Source: Gordonia mangrovi (lineage in GTDB: Bacteria > Actinomycetota > Actinomycetes > Mycobacteriales > Mycobacteriaceae). Taken from it: 64,000 nt of DNA. The notes beneath the pieces were generated by a model, which made no database searches, had not been told where the DNA came from, and saw only the letters and a list, made by a program, of their open reading frames with translations. The translations under genes were made by a program, and so were the position numbers. Shown here piece by piece: positions 60,817-64,000 of the stretch (positions are counted from its first letter, which is position 1; every line of letters begins with the position of its first letter). The stretch is taken from contig NZ_CP102850.1 in NCBI RefSeq assembly GCF_024734075.1, positions 5,084,001 to 5,148,000 of the forward strand. The letters run 5' to 3'.

Positions 60817-61145
60817 CAGTCAAGCCTTCCGGGTGCGTCGAGCGAGATGCCGTGGACCTCGCGGGCGCCGCCGAGTCCGATCAATGCCACCGTCATCGCG
60901 ATCCCAGGTTCGAATCGCACCGCGGTGCCGGCCGGAATGTCCAGTCGGCGCCCACGGGCGGCTGATCGATCGAAGTCCAAGGCGGCGTTGGCCTGCGGAA
61001 AGTGGACGTGACTGCCCACCTGTACCGGACGATCACCGGTGTTGATCACGGTCAGGGTGATGGAATCGGCACCCTCGTTGAGTTCGATGGTCCCCTCGGC
61101 GGGCAGGATCTCGCCGGGAACCACCGACGACTGCGTTCGCGACAT
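60816..61145 (-). CDS. ureB: urease subunit beta
   Basis: A 109-residue beta subunit: PGEILPAEGTIELNEGADSITLTVINTGDRPVQVGSHVHFPQANAALDFDRSAARGRRLDIPAGTAVRFEPG is the standard pattern. It lies between ureA (15 bp upstream) and ureC (1-bp overlap). Confidence 0.95.
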   Translation of the reverse strand: MSRTQSSVVPGEILPAEGTIELNEGADSITLTVINTGDRPVQVGSHVHFPQANAALDFDRSAARGRRLDIPAGTAVRFEPGIAMTVALIGLGGAREVHGISLDAPGRLD

Positions 61146-61160
61146 TTCGGCCTCTCGCGG

Positions 61161-61463
61161 TCAATCGATCGGATTGTGCACGGTCACAAGCTTCGTACCG
61201 TCCGGGAAGGTGGCCTCCACCTGCACGTCATGCAGCATCTCGGGCACGCCGTCCATCACATCGGCACGCGCGAGGACCTCGCGACCCGATGCCATCAACT
61301 CGGCAACGGCCCGTCCGTCCCGGGCACCTTCGAGCACGTGATCGGTGATCACCGCAACGGCCTCGGGATGGTTGAGCCGCAACCCACGCGCCTGCCGGCG
61401 CCGGGCCAACTCCGCGGCATAGGAAATGAGCAAACGTTCCTGCTCATGCGGCGACAGACGCAC
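61161..61463 (-). CDS. ureA: urease subunit gamma
   Basis: A 100-residue gamma subunit starting VRLSPHEQERLLISYAAELARRR and ending EATFPDGTKLVTVHNPI. The start was placed at GTG 61463 because AGGAGAGGAACTG precedes it and because 100 residues is the usual length; an ATG at 61496 would add 11 residues (TASVSLGEELV) without counterparts. First gene of ureABCFGD. Confidence 0.92.
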   Translation of the reverse strand: MRLSPHEQERLLISYAAELARRRQARGLRLNHPEAVAVITDHVLEGARDGRAVAELMASGREVLARADVMDGVPEMLHDVQVEATFPDGTKLVTVHNPID

Positions 61464-61649
61464 CAGTTCCTCTCCTAGCGACACGGAGGCGGTCATCACG
61501 GACCACATCCATCCGGCGACGGCGCACGCCGTGCACCCGGCGTTGCGTAGGAATCATCCTGCCATGAGCACCGCGCTCTCGGCTCGGCGAACGCACTCGG
61601 GTCGGTTCCGCCACGGCCGGGAACAGGCTCTCTCGCCCGCTGCCGGGGA
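61464..61649 (-). promoter_or_regulatory. intergenic region upstream of ureA
   Basis: 186 bp without a gene between the DUF6986 stop and ureA. It should contain the urease promoter, but no convincing -35/-10 pair or palindrome was seen; no hairpin terminator follows the upstream gene either, so read-through from DUF6986 is possible. Confidence 0.3.
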
Positions 61650-62897
61650 TCAGGCCGGCAGTCCCCCGCCGCCGGCCCGCAACGCGGCCACGCGCTCGGT
61701 GGTGCACAACGGGGCGATCCGCACGACCTCGTCAACGCTGAACGCTCCGGCGGCGAGCCCGCGCTGGAGAACCGATGCCAACGACATCGCGGTCGCCGGT
61801 TCGTCCACCACGTCGGAGGCGGTGCGATCAAAGTAGGCCTGCAAGCGCCGCGCCGCGGTGGGCATCGCCGACCGGAAGAATCCGATGACCGCGGTCCACC
61901 GGGTGACGAGGTGGCCCGGGTGCATATCCCACCCCTGATAGAAGCCGCGTTCCAGCGATCGCAGCACCAACGCATGATGTCGCCGAACCGCGGCGGCCAC
62001 CGTCTCGGGTGTACCCACCGGGACGACCTGCGTCGAGCCGTCGCTGATCCACACCCCCGTCTGCGCGGCGGCGGCCTGCATCACGGCCTTCGCGTGGTCG
62101 GCGACCGGGTGGGCCAACGACTGATGCGCCGAGACGATGCCGGCGGCCGCGCTGTAGTCGTAGGTGCCGTAGTGCAAACCCGAGAGCCTCGGAACTCCCC
62201 GATGGATGGCTTCGGCAACGGTGGCGCGACCGTCGGCACCCAGCACCGCCTGCGGGATCTCCACCTGCAGCTCGTATCGCAGTGAGTTCTCGGGCAGGCC
62301 GTGCGCACGTTCGAACGCAGCACACAGCGCGTTGACCGCTTCCACCTGACGGACGTCACGCAGCTTCGGCACCGTGAACACGAAACCGTGCGGGACACCT
62401 CCCGCGCCGTCGAGAACGAGTTCGAGGGTCCGTAATCCGCGCGCACGCTCATGCGCGCCGAGGCCCTTCGCCCGCACCCCGGCGCTGCGTGGCGATCCGG
62501 GACGTGCCGCCGCCCACGCAGCGAGGATCTCCCCGGCCCGACGCGCATCCGCGTCCTCGACGGCATCCGCGCGCCAGCCATAGCCGTCCTCGAGGTCGAT
62601 CCGCAGGTCCTCGACGGGGTCGGTGTGCAGCCGCCGCCGCGCGAGGTCGACCACCGTCGCGTCGCCGCCGGCGAGTTCGGTCAGCAGCTCACCGACCTCG
62701 TCTGCCAGCGTCGCGGCGCGCTCGCCCCACACGCGCGGGGTGTCGACGTCGACGTCGGCGGCGCTCACGTACACGGTGTGCGCGGGCTGTGGTTGCGGTC
62801 GGTCGCCCGGATACTGCTCGGCCAGCTCGGCGTCGACCGGAGCCAGGATGTCGTCGATGTGCGCCCGGTCCGTGTCGGGCAATCCGCGCGCGATCAT
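61650..62897 (-). CDS. DUF6986 family protein, HpcH/HpaI aldolase-like
   Basis: A 415-residue protein with the TIM-barrel aldolase/citrate-lyase look: VEDLRIDLEDGYGWR, FVFTVPKLRDVRQVEAVNALC, LRYELQVEIPQAVLG, SGLHYGTYDYSAAAGI and FYQGWDMHPGHLVTRW. The acidic-metal and phosphate-binding residues (Glu/Asp in LQVEIP and DLEDGY) suggest aldol or C-C lyase activity on an acyl-CoA or 2-oxo acid. The family is called DUF6986 or aldolase. ATG 62897 overlaps the thioesterase stop (ATGA), so the two form an operon. Confidence 0.78.
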   Translation of the reverse strand: MIARGLPDTDRAHIDDILAPVDAELAEQYPGDRPQPQPAHTVYVSAADVDVDTPRVWGERAATLADEVGELLTELAGGDATVVDLARRRLHTDPVEDLRIDLEDGYGWRADAVEDADARRAGEILAAWAAARPGSPRSAGVRAKGLGAHERARGLRTLELVLDGAGGVPHGFVFTVPKLRDVRQVEAVNALCAAFERAHGLPENSLRYELQVEIPQAVLGADGRATVAEAIHRGVPRLSGLHYGTYDYSAAAGIVSAHQSLAHPVADHAKAVMQAAAAQTGVWISDGSTQVVPVGTPETVAAAVRRHHALVLRSLERGFYQGWDMHPGHLVTRWTAVIGFFRSAMPTAARRLQAYFDRTASDVVDEPATAMSLASVLQRGLAAGAFSVDEVVRIAPLCTTERVAALRAGGGGLPA

Positions 62898-63349
62898 GCG
62901 CCGGCGGTGACGTCCGGGGCGGCCACTCCCTCGGGGAGCTCGATGTTCTGCAGTCGGACCTGTGAGGTCGCCACCAGCCGGCCATCGCCGTCGGTCATGG
63001 TGACCCGCCACAGCTGCTGCCGTCGACCGCGGTGAACCGGGGTCGCCTCGACCGACACGGTGCCCGTGCTGATGGATTTGAGGAAGTCGGTGTTGTTGTT
63101 GACGCCCACCGCGGTCCCGCCGATGCCGCTGGACTGCAACCAGGTGAAGCCCCCGATGCTGGCCGTGCCCTCGGCGAGGGCGCAGTAGACACCGCCGTGC
63201 ACGATCCCGAAGGGCTGATGATGCTGCTCGGACATCTCCACCGTGCCGGCCACCAGATCAGCGGTCACATCGGTCAACCGCAAACCCAATGCGGCGTCGA
63301 ATCCCCGGCCGAAGGTGTCTTTGATCAACTGCTCGTCGTCCACGCTCAT
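62894..63349 (-). CDS. PaaI family hotdog thioesterase
   Basis: A 151-residue thioesterase: FGIVHGGVYCALAEGTASIGG and VGVNNNTDFLKSISTGTVSVEATPVHRGRRQQLWRVTMTDGDGRLVATSQVRLQNI define the PaaI/YbdB-like hotdog fold with catalytic acid in ALAEG. Substrates are aryl- or acyl-CoA. Start ATG 63349; the reading frame further upstream to 63553 has no homologous part. ATGA overlap with the DUF6986 gene. Confidence 0.85.
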   Translation of the reverse strand: MSVDDEQLIKDTFGRGFDAALGLRLTDVTADLVAGTVEMSEQHHQPFGIVHGGVYCALAEGTASIGGFTWLQSSGIGGTAVGVNNNTDFLKSISTGTVSVEATPVHRGRRQQLWRVTMTDGDGRLVATSQVRLQNIELPEGVAAPDVTAGA

Positions 63350-63425
63350 TCCATGAGCCTGGCACGAGGCGTGCGGATCGGTGCAGTGAGGCCGCCCGGT
63401 GTGTCGGCGGAACGGGTCCGGGAAC

Positions 63426-63464
63426 CGGTAGGCCCCACGATGCGTTGCATCGTGGGGCCTACCG
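63426..63464. repeat. perfect 18-bp hairpin between divergent genes
   Basis: CGGTAGGCCCCACGATGC (63426-63443) and its exact reverse complement (63447-63464) are separated by GTT. No T-run follows on either strand. It lies 77 bp upstream of the thioesterase and 170 bp upstream of blaI, both of which start away from it, so it is not a normal 3' terminator for either gene. Confidence 0.85.
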
Positions 63465-63526
63465 CGGCGTGGACCGGGGGTCTCTGCAGCCCTCAGGACT
63501 CTCACTCGGTCCGACGTGATTAGAAC

Positions 63527-63545
63527 GTAGGATAGCCTTACCAAT
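63527..63545. promoter_or_regulatory. IdeR/DtxR-like iron box upstream of blaI
   Basis: GTAGGATAGCCTTACCAAT matches the DtxR/IdeR 19-bp operator TWAGGTWAGSCTWACCTWA at 14-15 of 19 positions, with the symmetric TAGS/SCTW core and the AGG...CC arms in place. It lies in an AT-rich block 89 bp before the blaI start and upstream of the divergent thioesterase. Whether it controls either is unknown. Confidence 0.55.
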
Positions 63546-63633
63546 GTTGTCAAGGGTGCCGATGAAAGTGCTGGATGACGAGTCGGCGACCATCCGGTGA
63601 CCGGTCTGCACGAGTAGGAGAATCAGAAGTAAA

Positions 63634-64000
63634 ATGCGAAGAATGAATGGGCTGGGCGACCTCGAACGAGCAGTCATGGACACCCTGTGGGAGAGTTCGA
63701 CCCCGCAAACGGTGCGACAGGTCCATGAGACGCTGTCCCGCGACCGCTCGCTGGCATACACGACGATCATGACCGTGCTGCAGCGACTCGCGAAAAAGAA
63801 CCTGGTCACCCAGATCCGTGACGATCGTGCCCACAAGTACATCCCGACCCACCCGCGTGAGGACCTCGTCGCCAGCCTGATGGTCGACGCCCTCAGCGAG
63901 GCGGACGCACCCGGCTCCCGGCACGCGGCACTGGTGTCCTTCGTCGGCCGGGTCGGCGCCGACGAGGCTGCCGCGCTGCGGCACGCCCTCGATGAACTCG
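63634..64000 (+). CDS. blaI: BlaI/MecI family transcriptional regulator, 5' part (runs off window)
   Basis: A partial (122 residues) winged-helix repressor: LGDLERAVMDTLWESSTPQTVRQVHETLSRDRSLAYTTIMTVLQRLAKKNLVTQIRDDRAHKYIPTHPREDLVASLMVDALSEAD is almost the same as mycobacterial BlaI (Rv1846c) from memory. BlaI represses the beta-lactamase and blaR-like protease genes in response to beta-lactams. Start ATG 63634 or 63643. The rest and the expected blaR lie beyond 64000. Confidence 0.92.
   Translation, partial: MRRMNGLGDLERAVMDTLWESSTPQTVRQVHETLSRDRSLAYTTIMTVLQRLAKKNLVTQIRDDRAHKYIPTHPREDLVASLMVDALSEADAPGSRHAALVSFVGRVGADEAAALRHALDEL

Noticed and set aside
63426..63464. Intrinsic terminator of the thioesterase or blaI
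   Set aside because: Both genes start away from it and there is no T-run on either strand; kept only as a hairpin.
1..64000. tRNA or rRNA genes
   Set aside because: No cloverleaf-like or rRNA-like stretch was noticed in the intergenic regions; a covariance-model scan was not possible.

Overview
The window reads as chromosomal DNA of a GC-rich actinomycete of the Mycobacteriales, most likely Gordonia or a close relative. The evidence is consistently high third-position GC, frequent GTG starts, two F420/deazaflavin-type enzymes, a PIG-L deacetylase, furA-katG side by side, ureABCFGD without ureE, a BlaI very like the mycobacterial one, a DUF222/HNH (13E12-type) protein, and many genes whose -10 element (TANNNT) lies only 6-7 nt before the start codon, as in leaderless transcripts. 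The genus is inference. No tRNA, rRNA, CRISPR, prophage or intact insertion sequence was seen.

Layout. 1-5.5 kb: tail of a multicopper oxidase, a large hairpin next to a gene remnant, an alpha/beta hydrolase, a PhoD-like phosphatase, an AspT/YidE-type transporter and a PPOX oxidoreductase. 5.6-15.1 kb: CPA2 antiporter, small membrane protein, a decayed epimerase, SRPBCC protein, YbdK-type ligase, ilvD, DUF4334, VOC protein, FKBP-type lipoprotein, coiled-coil protein and a TspO-like membrane protein. 15.2-17.8 kb: a GMC oxidoreductase carrying a ferredoxin-like Cys motif, with a Tat-signal partner. 18-22 kb: MBL hydrolase, dodecin, furA-katG with a strong terminator. 22-26.7 kb: bluB, a methyltransferase and a three-gene uracil-catabolism (URC) operon.

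26.7-30.8 kb: a five-gene exporter operon in which every junction is a 4-bp ATGA overlap (permease, two ATPases, TetR, CPBP protease), with a palindromic operator candidate at its head. 30.9-36.6 kb: membrane alpha/beta hydrolase, LEH-like enzyme plus D-aminoacylase with a leaderless promoter over a palindrome, then an AraC-DinB regulator overlapping a RibD/DHFR-like gene. 36.7-39.4 kb: the DUF222/HNH gene, followed by a 249-bp direct duplication with palindromic cores. 39.4-45.2 kb: crotonase, deazaflavin nitroreductase, a hypothetical, GlcNAc-kinase-like protein, htpG and a PIG-L deacetylase. 45.3-54.5 kb: thioesterase, recC, recB, recD. 54.6-57 kb: GNAT and type II NADH dehydrogenase. 57-61.5 kb: the urease cluster. 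61.6-64 kb: DUF6986 aldolase-like protein, PaaI thioesterase and the start of blaI behind a perfect hairpin and an IdeR-like iron box.

Functional links. The URC operon should release urea from the uracil ring and the urease cluster about 30 kb away would split that urea, so together they could give a full nitrogen-recovery route from pyrimidines. FurA-KatG, the split YbhF-like exporter and RecBCD are stress-handling modules. The most unusual items are the GMC/DUF5987 pair (probable Fe-S dehydrogenase exported through its partner's Tat signal), the asymmetric ATPase pair, and the hairpin plus iron box before blaI.
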